The notes beneath the pieces were generated by a model. It worked only from the letters and a program-made list of their open reading frames with translations. It made no database searches and had not been told where the DNA came from. A stretch of 64,000 bases of DNA from Pseudofrankia saprophytica (GTDB taxonomy: Bacteria > Actinomycetota > Actinomycetes > Frankiales > Frankiaceae): positions 2,749,258 to 2,813,257 of the forward strand of contig NZ_KI912266.1 of NCBI RefSeq assembly GCF_000235425.2. Direction: 5' to 3'. The position numbers and the translations under genes were made by a program. Shown in pieces: positions 45,676 through 54,980 of this stretch (the stretch's first letter is position 1; each line of letters starts with the position of its first letter).

Positions 45676-48600
45676 CTAACCCATGACGAGGGCCCTGGAG
45701 CCGATGCCGGCCGCGGTCGCCGAACAGGGGCGCTCGACGCGCGACACGCGCCTATCCGAGACCTGGTAGACGGCGTCCATCCGGTCGAGGCCGGCGGACC
45801 GATGGGTGATGACCACGACCGTGCGGTCGGCGGGCAGGGTGAACAGAAGGTCGACGATCTGCCGTTCGGTGGCGGCGTCCAGATGGGCCGTCGGCTCGTC
45901 GATCACCAGGATCCGGGCGTCGGTGAGCAGGACGCGGGCGAGCAGGAGACGCTGGCGCTGGCCGCCGGAGATACAGGCCCCATCGGGGCCGACACGGGTG
46001 TCCAGTCCACGGGGCAGGGCCGCCAGCCAGTCGGCGAGTCCGACCCGGCCAAGCATGGCCATCAGCTCCGCGTCGCTCGCCTCCGGCCGCGCGAGCCGGA
46101 GGTTCTCCCGGATCGTGGCATCGAAGACATGCGCGTCCTGGGTGAGCGCGACGACGGCGCCGCGCAGGCGCTCCTCGGGCACGTCTCGCAGGTCGACCCA
46201 CCGGCCGACGCCGCCGAGCTCGACGTGGCCCGCCGCGGGCTCGGCCAGGCCGGTGAGCAGAGACGCGACCGTGCTCTTGCCGGCGCCGCTGGCGCCGGTG
46301 AGCGCGATCCGCGCACCCGCCGGGACCTCCAGGTCCACGCCGTCCAGCACGCACGCCGCCGGCGTTCCCGGGTAGCCGGCGCGCACCCCGATCAGCCGCA
46401 CGGCGAGCGGCCCGTGAGGAACCCCGGAGACCGGCCCTCCACCCGCGCCCGTGTCCATGGACGCGCCCCTGTCAACCTCCACGGGCAGAACGTCGGCCAG
46501 GCGGGTGGCGGCGTCGCGGGCGTCGCCGGCCGCGGCCAGGGCGTCGCCGAGGCCGGCGACCGGCTCGAAGACGGCTGGGGTGAGCAGCACCAGCACGGCG
46601 AACAGCTCCCAGCCCAGCGCGCGGTGGTGGACGGCGGCGGCGCCGACGGCCGCGATCGCGGCGGTGCACAGGCCGGCGACCAGCGCCTGAGCCGGGCCCG
46701 CCCACGCGGCCGAGCGGCGGCGGGCCGTGATCAGCCGGACCAGGTCGGCGTCGCGCCGGCGCAGAGCCTCGAGACGCGCCGCCGCGACGCCGAAGGCCAC
46801 GGCCTCGTCGAGCCGCTCCGCGAGCGCCACCACGGCAGCGTCGCGGCAGGCTCGCTCCCGGCTGGCCGCGTGCCGTCCCGCGCGTGCCGCCGCCGTACCC
46901 GCGGCCGCGGCGGCGGCCGTGAGGAGCAGGCCGGCGGCGACCAGCGGACCGGCCGACGGCGTCATGACCGTGAACGCGGTCGTCGCCGCGACCGCGGTGA
47001 GTGCGGCGACCGCGAGGGGCGTGAACGCGCGGGGGAGGGCCTCGGCTAGTCCGTCGACGTCCGCGGTGAAGCCGCGCAGCAGATCGCCGCGGCGTCGGCC
47101 GGCGAGCGCCGCGGGGGAGAGGCCCGCGAGGCGGCGGAACGCCTCGGCGCGCAGCCCCGCCAGGCCTCGCAACGCCGCGTCGTGGGTGAGCAGCCGCTCG
47201 GCGTAGCGCAGCACCGGCCGCCCGAGGCCGAACGCCCGGACGGCGACCGCCGCGACCATCAGCGTCAGCACCGGCGGATGCGCCGACGCCCGGCTGATCA
47301 GCCAGGCCGCCGTCCCGGTCAGCCCGAACCCGGCCAGCACGGCCCCGGTCCCGGCCGCGACGCCGAGGCCCAGCCGGGCCCACCCCCGCGGGGAGAGACT
47401 CCCGGCCAGCGCGACACGCAGCACGTGCCTGTCTGGGACGAAGCGTGGCGGGCTGGCGAGTCCATAGGCACGTTCATCTGCCACAGTTCGCGCGGCGACG
47501 GCGAAGCGTGGCAGATGGTTGGGCCCATGGACTCGCCGATCCGCCACAGAGCCGCGCTGGTGGGGGCGGGGGGAGGACGCAGTGGCGGGACCTGGCGGCG
47601 TGTGGCGGCCGACGAGGCGGGACTCGTCGGCGACGACCCGGCCCGCGTCCAGAGTGATCACCCGGTCGGCGGCCTGGACGAGGGCGGACGAGTGGGCGAC
47701 GACGAGCACCGTCGCGTGGCCGCGTAGAGCTGCGACCGCCGCGGCGACGTGCGCCTCGGTCAGGGAGTCGACGCTCTCGCTCGGCTCGTCGAGCAGTATC
47801 AGCGGCGCCCGCCTGGCCAACGTCCGAGCGAGCGCCACCCGCCGCAGCTCGCCGGCCGACAGCGCGCGGCCGTCCTCGCCCAGTGGCTTGTCCGCGTCCG
47901 GCGCGCCCGCCGCGGCGACCGCCGCCGTCACCGCGGCGTCCATCCCGGCCGCGGCCGGCGCCGGGCGGCCCGCCCACCGTGGCAGGCCCAGCGCGACCTC
48001 GTCGGCCACCGTGGCCGTGCGGCCGTCCGCGAGCAGATCAGGCGCACCCGCGGCGAGCGCGTGCGGACGCTGGGGGAGCCAGGCGACCCGGTCGCGCCAC
48101 GCGGCCGGCGCCAGGGTCGCGACGTCGACGCCGTCGACGAGCACCTGTCCGGCGGACGGCCGCACGCCGCCGCGCAGGATGTCGACCAGGCTGCTCTTGC
48201 CCGCCCCGCTCGGCCCGACGAGCGCGGTGATCTCCCCGGGCCGCAGCGTCAGCGTGACCCCTTGCAGGGTCGGCTCGGGCAGACCCGGCCTGCGCAGCTC
48301 GACGTCGGCCAGCCGCACCTCCACCGGGCTGGCCGCGTCCTCTCCTGAGGGCTGGCCGGCGCCGAGGGCGGGCTCGGGCACCGGCGGCGCGGCGTCGACC
48401 AGGTCCAGCGCCGCGCACGCCGCGGTCAGACCGGTCATGGTGGCGTGGAACTGGGCGCCGACCTGGCGCAGCGGCGCGTGCACCTCGGGGGCGAGCACGA
48501 GGACGAGCAACGCCGCCGAGAAGCAAACGGAGCCGTCGACCAGCCGCAGCCCCACCGAGACGGCGACCAGCGCCACCGACAGCGTCGCCAGCAGCTCCAT

Positions 48601-49341
48601 GACCAGCGACGACGCGAACGCCAGCCGCAGGGAGGCCATCGTCTGGACTCGGTAGGCCTCGCTGACCCGGCGGATCGTCTCGACCTGCGCGCGGGCCCGG
48701 CCAAACACCCGCAGCGTGGCCAGACCGCTGACGACGTCGAGGAAGTGGTGTGACAGCCGGGTGAGCACAGCCAGCCGCTGCTCGGTGCGCGCCCGGGTCG
48801 CGAGCCCCACCAGCACCATGAAGACCGGGACCAACGGCAGCGTCACGCCGAGTATCACCGCGCTCGTCAGGTCCGTGTGGGCGAGCACCGCCAGGACGAC
48901 CGGTGGGATCACGATCACGGTGACCAGCGCTGGCAGGAAGCGGGTCAGGTAGGTCTCCAGGCCGTCCAGGCCGGCGCCGGTGACGAGCGCGATCCGCCCG
49001 GCGCTCGGCGCGGCCGCCCCGGACTCGGCGCTCGCGACCGCGGCCCCCAGCGCCCGCGCCCGCAGGTCGGCGATCACGCGTGGCGCCGTCCGCTCGCCGT
49101 CGCGGGCGACGAGCCAGCCGACACCGGCCCGCGCGGCGACCACGCAGACGAACGCGCCGAGCGTCCCGGCCAGCTCGCCGGGCCCGACGCGGCCCGAACA
49201 GCCACGCACGACGACGTCGACGAGGAGCGTGGCCTGGACGACCAGCAGACCGGCCGAGGCCGTGGTGAGCAGGGCGAGCCGGCCGAGGTACCCGCGCAGG
49301 CGCGGCACGGCGCGCGCCAGGCGCGGGTCGACCGGCTTCAT
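45676..49341 (-). CDS. cydDC: Fused CydDC ABC transporter for cytochrome bd assembly
   Basis: A 1221-aa fusion of CydD (about 1-575) and CydC (about 640-1221), which exports thiols from the cytosol and is needed to assemble cytochrome bd. NBD1 has Walker A GPSGAGKSS (376-384), signature LSAGE (494-498) and Walker B LILLDEPSESVD; NBD2 has Walker A GASGAGKST, signature ISGGQRQR and Walker B ILVIDEPTAHLD. The linker (576-640) is Arg/Pro-rich and coded partly by a large inverted repeat. I start at ATG 49341, which overlaps the cydB stop by 4 nt; the frame stays open upstream into cydB antisense space. Third gene of cydA-cydB-cydDC. Confidence 0.93.
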   Translation of the reverse strand: MKPVDPRLARAVPRLRGYLGRLALLTTASAGLLVVQATLLVDVVVRGCSGRVGPGELAGTLGAFVCVVAARAGVGWLVARDGERTAPRVIADLRARALGAAVASAESGAAAPSAGRIALVTGAGLDGLETYLTRFLPALVTVIVIPPVVLAVLAHTDLTSAVILGVTLPLVPVFMVLVGLATRARTEQRLAVLTRLSHHFLDVVSGLATLRVFGRARAQVETIRRVSEAYRVQTMASLRLAFASSLVMELLATLSVALVAVSVGLRLVDGSVCFSAALLVLVLAPEVHAPLRQVGAQFHATMTGLTAACAALDLVDAAPPVPEPALGAGQPSGEDAASPVEVRLADVELRRPGLPEPTLQGVTLTLRPGEITALVGPSGAGKSSLVDILRGGVRPSAGQVLVDGVDVATLAPAAWRDRVAWLPQRPHALAAGAPDLLADGRTATVADEVALGLPRWAGRPAPAAAGMDAAVTAAVAAAGAPDADKPLGEDGRALSAGELRRVALARTLARRAPLILLDEPSESVDSLTEAHVAAAVAALRGHATVLVVAHSSALVQAADRVITLDAGRVVADESRLVGRHTPPGPATASSPRPHQRGSVADRRVHGPNHLPRFAVAARTVADERAYGLASPPRFVPDRHVLRVALAGSLSPRGWARLGLGVAAGTGAVLAGFGLTGTAAWLISRASAHPPVLTLMVAAVAVRAFGLGRPVLRYAERLLTHDAALRGLAGLRAEAFRRLAGLSPAALAGRRRGDLLRGFTADVDGLAEALPRAFTPLAVAALTAVAATTAFTVMTPSAGPLVAAGLLLTAAAAAAGTAAARAGRHAASRERACRDAAVVALAERLDEAVAFGVAAARLEALRRRDADLVRLITARRRSAAWAGPAQALVAGLCTAAIAAVGAAAVHHRALGWELFAVLVLLTPAVFEPVAGLGDALAAAGDARDAATRLADVLPVEVDRGASMDTGAGGGPVSGVPHGPLAVRLIGVRAGYPGTPAACVLDGVDLEVPAGARIALTGASGAGKSTVASLLTGLAEPAAGHVELGGVGRWVDLRDVPEERLRGAVVALTQDAHVFDATIRENLRLARPEASDAELMAMLGRVGLADWLAALPRGLDTRVGPDGACISGGQRQRLLLARVLLTDARILVIDEPTAHLDAATERQIVDLLFTLPADRTVVVITHRSAGLDRMDAVYQVSDRRVSRVERPCSATAAGIGSRALVMG
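47447..47545. repeat. 38-bp imperfect inverted repeat inside the cydDC linker
   Basis: Left arm 47447-47484 (GGCGGGCTGGCGAGTCCAT, ending CATCTGCCAC) and right arm 47508-47545 (GTGGCAGATGG, ending ATGGACTCGCC...CGCC) match at most of their 38 positions in inverted orientation, around a 23-nt centre. GAAGCGTGGC also occurs as a direct repeat (47440-47449, 47503-47512). It is in frame and lies exactly between the CydD and CydC halves. Confidence 0.75.
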
Positions 49342-50471
49342 GACGACGTGGTCGTGGTCGTGGGCTCCTGGTCGGGCGCGGCGGGCTGGGATTCCCGCGC
49401 GTGGCCGGTCGGGCCGTCCGCGCCGAACAGACGGCGGCGGAACACCCAGTACGACCAGGCCTGGTAGGCCAGCACCACCGGAGTGGCGACCAGCGCGACC
49501 ACCGTCATCAGCTTCAGCGTGTACGGCGAGGACGCGGCCTCGTGGATCGTCAGCCCTGGCCCGCCGCCGAGCTTCGGCAGCACCTCCGGCGCGATCGCCA
49601 CGAACCAGGTGGCGACCAGGCCCGCGAGCGTCGCGGCCGTGGCGGCGAACGCCCACCCGTCCCGCCCGGCCCGGTGGGCCCCGACCGCGGACAGCAGGGC
49701 GGCGAAGGCCGCCGCGGCGACGACGTCGACCGCGACATCGCCGCGCAGCGCGACCGTCCAGGTGAGGTAGGCGAACAGCGCGGCGGCGGTCGGCGCGAAC
49801 AGGGCGCTCGCGGCGGCGCGGGCCCGTTCGCGCACGTCACCCGCCGTCTTCAGCGTCACGAACACGGCGCCGTGCAGCAGGCACAGCAGCAGCACCGTGA
49901 CGCCGCCGAGCAGGCCGTACGGGTTGAGCAGGTCCAGCAGGTTCGACGTCACCTCGTGGTCGGGCGTCATCTTCACCCCGCGCACGATGTTGGCGAACGC
50001 GACCCCAAACAGCAGCGGTGGCAGCAGCCCGCCGAGCACGATGCCGCGGTCGCACCAGGCCCGGCCGGCGTCCGTCGCCGCCTTGCCGCGGTACTCCAGC
50101 GCCACCCCGCGCACGATCAGCGCCGCGAGCACCAGGAACAGCGCCAGGTAGAACCCGCTGAACACGCTCGCGTACCACTCGGGGAACGCGGCGAACATCG
50201 CGCCGCCCGCGGTGAGCAGCCAGACCTCGTTGCCGTCCCAGACGGGCCCGATGGTGCCGAGCACGGCGCGGCGGTCTCGTTCCGCCGGCGCGGTCGCGGC
50301 CGGGGAGTGCCCCCGGTCCGAGTCCGCGTCCGCCGCGCGCGCCGGATCAGGTGCGGGCCGGTTGCGGCCGAGAAACGGCAGCAGCGCGGCAACTCCGAAG
50401 TCGAAGCCCTCGAGGACGAAGAAGCCCGTCCACAGCACCGCGACGAGCGCGAACCAGAAGTCGGGAAGCAC
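49338..50471 (-). CDS. cydB: Cytochrome bd oxidase subunit II
   Basis: A 377-aa membrane subunit of the quinol-oxidising cytochrome bd. It opens DFWFALVAVLWTGFFVLEGF, then DFGVAALLPF, typical of CydB, followed by GPVWDGNEVWLLTAGGAMFA and FPEWYASVFSGFYL. A loop at about 38-70 (NRPAPDPARAADADSDRGHS) is an extra charged insert. About eight or nine helices are expected. It lies 32 bp after cydA and overlaps cydDC by 4 nt. With CydA it reduces O2 at low oxygen tension. Confidence 0.95.
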   Translation of the reverse strand: MLPDFWFALVAVLWTGFFVLEGFDFGVAALLPFLGRNRPAPDPARAADADSDRGHSPAATAPAERDRRAVLGTIGPVWDGNEVWLLTAGGAMFAAFPEWYASVFSGFYLALFLVLAALIVRGVALEYRGKAATDAGRAWCDRGIVLGGLLPPLLFGVAFANIVRGVKMTPDHEVTSNLLDLLNPYGLLGGVTVLLLCLLHGAVFVTLKTAGDVRERARAAASALFAPTAAALFAYLTWTVALRGDVAVDVVAAAAFAALLSAVGAHRAGRDGWAFAATAATLAGLVATWFVAIAPEVLPKLGGGPGLTIHEAASSPYTLKLMTVVALVATPVVLAYQAWSYWVFRRRLFGADGPTGHARESQPAAPDQEPTTTTTSS

Positions 50472-50503
50472 CGGACGTCTCCTTTGTCAGTCGTCGACGG
50501 GGC

Positions 50504-52075
50504 TCAGTAGGCGAGCGCGGGAAGCCGGTCGAGGTCGTCGTCCGCGTCGCCGCGATCGACGCCGTCCGAGCCGGAGCCGGAGCCGGTGTCGGTGCCGTCG
50601 GCCGGCCCGCCTCGTCTCGGCAGCTCGGGGATGTCCGCCCGCCCGTGCCGCAGGAACAGCCGCAGCGCCACGACCGCGAGCGCGCCGTACAGGGCGGTGA
50701 ACCCGATCACCGTGACCAGCGCCATCGCGGTCGACACCCCGGGCGAGACCCCGTCGGCGGTGCGCAGCAGGCCGAAGACCAGCCAGGGCTGCCGGCCCAT
50801 CTCGGTGAAGATCCAGCCGGCGGAGTTGGCGAGGTAGGGCAGGGCCGTGCCCCAGACGACCCCCAGGAGCAGCAGCCGCGACCACCGCGAGGGCTCCTCG
50901 CCGGCCGGCGGCCTGGCCGGGGGCGACGCGGTCTCGGCGGTCTCGGTGGCCTCGGCCGTCGCGGCCGTCGCGGCCGTGACCGCGGTCGGTGCGGCGGCGG
51001 GCCTCCTGGTGCGGCGCAACCAGTAGCCGAAGGCGGCGGCCAGCAGCAGCGAAAGCCCACCGAAGCCCATCATCAGCCGGAAGGTCCAGTAGGTGACGCC
51101 CATGACGGGCGTGTAGTCACCAGGGCCGTACTTGTCCTGCTCCTGGGCGGCGACGTCCGTGACGCCGCGCACCTCGCCGTTCGGCGAGTTCGTCGCCAGG
51201 AACGACAGCAGGCCAGGGACCTTGATGTCGATCTTGTTCTGGCCGTCGTTCACGTCGCCGTAGGCGAACAGGGAGAACGGCGCGTTCGTCTCGGTGGTCC
51301 ACAGCGCCTCGGCCGAGGCCATCTTCATCGGCTGCTGCTTGGTCATCACCTGCGCCTGCAGATGGCCGAAGCCCATGGTCGCCAGCGACGCGACGATCGT
51401 GACGCCGACCGCGAGCCTCGCGACCTTGCGGTGCAGCTCGACCTGGTGGCCGCGGCGCAGGTGCCAGGCCGACAGCCCCATCAGCACCGCCCCGGCCGTC
51501 ACCAGCGAGGCGGCCAGCACATGCGGGAAGGTGACCAGCTGCGTGGAGTTCGTCAGCACCTTCCAGATGGAGGTCAGCTCCGCGCGGCCGGTGTCCGGGT
51601 TGATCCGGTAGCCGACCGGGTGCTGCATCCACGAGTTCGCGGCCAGGATGAAGTAGGCGCTGATGACCGTGCCGCCGGCGGCCAGCCAGATCGTCGCCAG
51701 GTGCACCCGGCGAGGAAGCCGGTCCCAACCGAAGATCCACAGCCCGAGGAACGTGGATTCCAGGAAGAACGCGACCAGCGCCTCCATCGCCAGCGGCGCG
51801 CCGAACACGTCGCCGACGAAACGTGAGTAGTCCGACCAGTTCATCCCGAACTGGAACTCCTGCACGATGCCGGTGACGACGCCCATCGCGAAGTTGATGA
51901 GCATCAGCTTTCCCCAGAACCTGGTCAGCCGGAGCCAGTCCGGGTTCCGGGTACGCACCCAGACCGTCTGCATCGACGCGACTGTCAGGGAAAGCCCGAT
52001 CGTCAGCGGCACGAACAAGAAGTGGTAGACGGTCGTGATGCCGAACTGCCAGCGCGCGATCGTCTCGCCGCTCAT
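50504..52075 (-). CDS. cydA: Cytochrome bd oxidase subunit I
   Basis: A 523-aa subunit that holds the three haems and the quinol site. ATG 52075 has GGAGG 6 nt upstream; the frame runs to 52258 but without support. His18 in WQFGITTVYHFLFVPLTIGL is the high-spin haem ligand; FQFGMNWSDYSRFVGDVFG, LAANSWMQHPVGY, and GWIFTEMGRQPWLVFG are hallmark segments. The stretch after SFLATNSPNGEVRG is the quinol (Q) loop area. A Thr/Ala-rich loop (about 360-385) is lineage-specific. First gene of the operon. Confidence 0.96.
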   Translation of the reverse strand: MSGETIARWQFGITTVYHFLFVPLTIGLSLTVASMQTVWVRTRNPDWLRLTRFWGKLMLINFAMGVVTGIVQEFQFGMNWSDYSRFVGDVFGAPLAMEALVAFFLESTFLGLWIFGWDRLPRRVHLATIWLAAGGTVISAYFILAANSWMQHPVGYRINPDTGRAELTSIWKVLTNSTQLVTFPHVLAASLVTAGAVLMGLSAWHLRRGHQVELHRKVARLAVGVTIVASLATMGFGHLQAQVMTKQQPMKMASAEALWTTETNAPFSLFAYGDVNDGQNKIDIKVPGLLSFLATNSPNGEVRGVTDVAAQEQDKYGPGDYTPVMGVTYWTFRLMMGFGGLSLLLAAAFGYWLRRTRRPAAAPTAVTAATAATAEATETAETASPPARPPAGEEPSRWSRLLLLGVVWGTALPYLANSAGWIFTEMGRQPWLVFGLLRTADGVSPGVSTAMALVTVIGFTALYGALAVVALRLFLRHGRADIPELPRRGGPADGTDTGSGSGSDGVDRGDADDDLDRLPALAY

Positions 52076-52235
52076 CCGCCACCTCCGGGGCCCGGCCGCC
52101 CCGGTGAGCCGCCGAGCGCCAGACTGCCGGCACCCGCGCGCCGTGCGGCCGGTCCGTTCGGCCCTATCCGACGCCCCGAAGGTCGCGCACGCGCTACCCG
52201 GCCGGTACCGGTCCGCGCTGTCTACCAGCGGAAAC

Positions 52236-52256
52236 GCCCGGCGGCGACCGCCGGGC
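52236..52256 (-). terminator. Hairpin after the DsbA-like gene
   Basis: GCCCGGCGG (52236-52244), loop CGA, CCGCCGGGC (52248-52256). It lies about 100 nt past the stop of the minus-strand DsbA-like gene and before cydA, so it likely separates the two. A CCGGTACCGG palindrome at 52202-52211 lies nearer cydA and could belong to its promoter. Confidence 0.6.
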
Positions 52257-52358
52257 ACGCGGCCGTGACGTCGGCCACGCCGGCGGCGGCCGGGCAGACC
52301 TCGGCACAGGCGGCGGGGCCGGGGTGGTGTCGAGACCTTGGCGAGCGCCGGGAGGCGG

Positions 52359-53021
52359 CTATGAGGCGGTGGCGGCCTCGGCGGCGACGAGGTCCCAGGC
52401 CTTGGCGAGGGCCTTCTCGAAGGTCTCGCGGGGCTGGGCGCCGCTGACGGCGTACCTGGACTGGACGAGGAAGTAGGGCACGCCGCCGATGCCGAGCCGG
52501 CGGGCGTGTGCCTCGTCGGCGCGGACCTCGTCGGCGAACTCGCCGCCCGCGGCTACCGCGCGGACGCGGGCGCGGTCGAGGCCGAGGACGGCGACCGTGT
52601 CGGCGAGCATGTCGGGGTCGGCCAGGTTCGCGCCCCGGGTGAAGTAGGCGGCGAACAGCTCCTCGGCGGCGGCGGCCTGCAGGTCCTCCGTCGCGGCGTA
52701 CCGCAGGACGCGGTGCGCCGCGAAGGTGTTGGTGGGCTTGAGGGCGGCGAAGTCGAAGGTCAGGCCGACGGCCGCGCCCATCGCCGAGACGCGCTCGTTC
52801 ATCGCCACCGCCTGCTCGACGGAGACGCCGTACTTGGCGGAGAGGAGCTCGTTGATGCTGCCGGGCGGGGTGGTGGGCGCGTCCGGGTCGAGCTCGAAGC
52901 TGTGCCAGCGGACCTCGACCTCGTCGGCGTGCTCGAAGGTGGCCAGCGCCGCCTCGAAGGACCGCTTGCCGATGTAGCAGAACGGGCACGCGACGTCCGA
53001 CCAGATGTCGATCTCCAGCAT
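52359..53021 (-). CDS. DsbA-family oxidoreductase (FrnE-like)
   Basis: A 220-aa thioredoxin-fold protein with an inserted helical domain. The active site is SDVACPFCYIGKRSF (CPFC near residues 12-15), the cis-Pro loop is GIGGVPYFLV, and NTFAAHRVLRYA and FFAAYFTRG-like segments (here LFAAYFTRGANLADPDML) mark the FrnE branch. No signal peptide is present, so it acts in the cytosol; FrnE proteins serve in redox repair or polyketide tailoring. GGGAGAGG 3 nt before ATG 53021 sets the start. It is not clearly part of the cyd operon. Confidence 0.9.
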   Translation of the reverse strand: MLEIDIWSDVACPFCYIGKRSFEAALATFEHADEVEVRWHSFELDPDAPTTPPGSINELLSAKYGVSVEQAVAMNERVSAMGAAVGLTFDFAALKPTNTFAAHRVLRYAATEDLQAAAAEELFAAYFTRGANLADPDMLADTVAVLGLDRARVRAVAAGGEFADEVRADEAHARRLGIGGVPYFLVQSRYAVSGAQPRETFEKALAKAWDLVAAEAATAS

Positions 53022-53089
53022 GGCCTCTCCCTGTCCTCACCCGAAGCCCGAGGCCGGCCAGGCCTCGCGACGCCCGACGTTACTGGCGG

Positions 53090-54448
53090 CTAGTGGAAGC
53101 GGGGCGGCTGGCCGGTGGCCTCCAGCACGGACATCCACAGGTCGCCGGACGGGTCGACCTGGTTGCGGTGACCGATCGCCAGCGGGATCGGGATGTGGAT
53201 GAACCGGCGCCGCCAGCGGCCGACCACCATCTCGGTGCGGCCCGCCATCGCGGCGTGTACGGCGGCGTGCGCCAGCCGGATGCAGTACACGCTGTCGTAC
53301 GGGTTCGCGGGCACGCTGCGGATCACGTAGCTCGGATCGATGTATTTCAGGTTGATCTCGACGCCGGCGGACGCGAAGTAGTCGGTGATCCGGTGGTTGA
53401 GGAACTGGCCGATGTCGTGCAGCTTCCTGTTGCCCGACGCGTCGGTGCCGGTGAGGTGGCCGCCGTTGTCCGCGGCGGACAGGTCCTGGCCGGCGCCCTC
53501 GGCGGCCACGACGACCGCGTGGCCGGTGTCCTCCATCCGCCGGCGCAGGTAGCTCAGCAGCCCACCCTCGCCGTCGAGGGCGAAGGGGACCTCGGGAATG
53601 AGCACCACGTCGGCGTCGGACTTCGCCAGTGACGCGTAGCAGGCGATGAACCCGGAATGGCGGCCCATCATTCGGACCAGCCCGATCCCGCCTGGCGCGC
53701 TGGTCGCCTCCGCGTGGGCCGCGGCGATCGACTCGGACGCCTTCGCGAACGCGGTCTGGAAACCGAAGCTCTGGTCGATGAACGGTATGTCGTTGTCGAT
53801 GGTCTTCGGGATGCCGACGACGGCGATCTTCTCACCGCGCTCGGCCGCCACCCGGGCGATCTCGCCGGCACCGCGCAGCGTCCCGTCACCGCCGATGACG
53901 AACAGGATGTTGATGTTCATGCGGGAAAGGCAGTCGACGATCTCCTCCGGGTCCTGCTGGCCGCGGGAGGTGCCGAGAATCGTGCCGCCGTCCTCGCCGA
54001 TGGTCGCGACCTTCTCCGGGGTGAGGTCGAGGACGTCGTGCCCGTACCTGGCGATGAATCCCTGGTAACCGTTGCGGAAACCGAAGATGCGGGTCACGCC
54101 GTAATGCGTCGTGAGCTCGGTCACCACGCCGCGGATGACGTTGTTGAGACCCGGGCACAGGCCGCCGCACGTGACGATGCCCACGCGTGTCTTCGCGGGG
54201 TCGAAGTAAATCTTCCGGCGCGGCCCGGCGGCTTCGAAGCTGGGTAGTTCCCCGATCGGCACTTTTCGTGCCGACACCATGGCCAATGTGTCGTCGAAGA
54301 GGACCTTGTCCGCCTCGTCGATGTAGTGCTCCGTCGTCGGCCGTTCACCAAGCAATGGGAGCAACGGGGAGGTCACCCGGCACGGCCCGAGCGTTCGGAC
54401 CGCCAGCGCCTCGTGATCGACGGTCAGTGGATCGCCCAGCGTAGCCAC
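53090..54448 (-). CDS. ATP-dependent 6-phosphofructokinase
   Basis: A 452-aa phosphofructokinase of the longer, plant- and spirochaete-like clade. GTG 54448 is chosen, with GGGG 5-8 nt upstream. Motifs are GIVTCGGLCPGLNNVIRGVV (90-109), GGDGTLRGAGEIA with Gly at the position that reads Asp in pyrophosphate enzymes (186-198), PKTIDND (214-220) and MGRHSGFIA (261-269); this favours ATP as donor. An N-terminal extension of about 85 residues precedes the core. It converts fructose 6-phosphate to fructose 1,6-bisphosphate in glycolysis. Monocistronic. Confidence 0.9.
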   Translation of the reverse strand: MATLGDPLTVDHEALAVRTLGPCRVTSPLLPLLGERPTTEHYIDEADKVLFDDTLAMVSARKVPIGELPSFEAAGPRRKIYFDPAKTRVGIVTCGGLCPGLNNVIRGVVTELTTHYGVTRIFGFRNGYQGFIARYGHDVLDLTPEKVATIGEDGGTILGTSRGQQDPEEIVDCLSRMNINILFVIGGDGTLRGAGEIARVAAERGEKIAVVGIPKTIDNDIPFIDQSFGFQTAFAKASESIAAAHAEATSAPGGIGLVRMMGRHSGFIACYASLAKSDADVVLIPEVPFALDGEGGLLSYLRRRMEDTGHAVVVAAEGAGQDLSAADNGGHLTGTDASGNRKLHDIGQFLNHRITDYFASAGVEINLKYIDPSYVIRSVPANPYDSVYCIRLAHAAVHAAMAGRTEMVVGRWRRRFIHIPIPLAIGHRNQVDPSGDLWMSVLEATGQPPRFH

Positions 54449-54968
54449 CGTGCCCCGGACCTCTCCTCGCCTGCTCCGCCCGGTGCGTCCGGGCCAACTC
54501 CTGGCCGATCTGATGACCGTGATCCCGCTAATCGTCATCCTGGCGGTCGTGGACCTGGCTGTTCGGAGATCCTCGGCTGTTCCAGGACTTTCTCCGAGCC
54601 TACCGCCTCACCGCACCGCCAACCGGCCCCTGCCGGAGCGCACCGGGAACCCCGCGTGAACGGCCACACAGCGTCACCGTCTGGCGTCGTCCGACTGCGC
54701 CGAGAACACGACGGCCGGGGCGCCGACCGTTAGGGAAAGTGATGCGCGAGATCGGCTGGACATGGCGCGGTAACGAATGGCGGTATTCGCGACCTCCGGT
54801 TGCCGGAGTGGGTGGCGGTGGGAATGGGGCAATGGGAGCCGTGACGACGGTGAAGGTTCTCCGGGGTCACCTTCACGGGGTGGTGGTGTCCGGCGAGCAT
54901 GCTTCCCGTGATGGTTTAGATGCATGCTGTGATGGTGTTGGCCGTAGAGCGCGGAGCGGTTCTGGTCC
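54449..54968. other. 520-bp intergenic region with hairpin and repeated GCATGC boxes
   Basis: Between the divergent PFK and DoxX genes. It contains a hairpin GTGAAGGT/ACCTTCAC (54850-54857, 54869-54876) and two GCATGCT...GTGATGGT boxes in direct repeat (GCATGC at 54897-54902 and 54922-54927), about 40-70 bp before the DoxX start. These suit a regulator of DoxX. Short open frames here have no recognisable product. Confidence 0.5.
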
Positions 54969-54980
54969 ATGGAGGCATTG

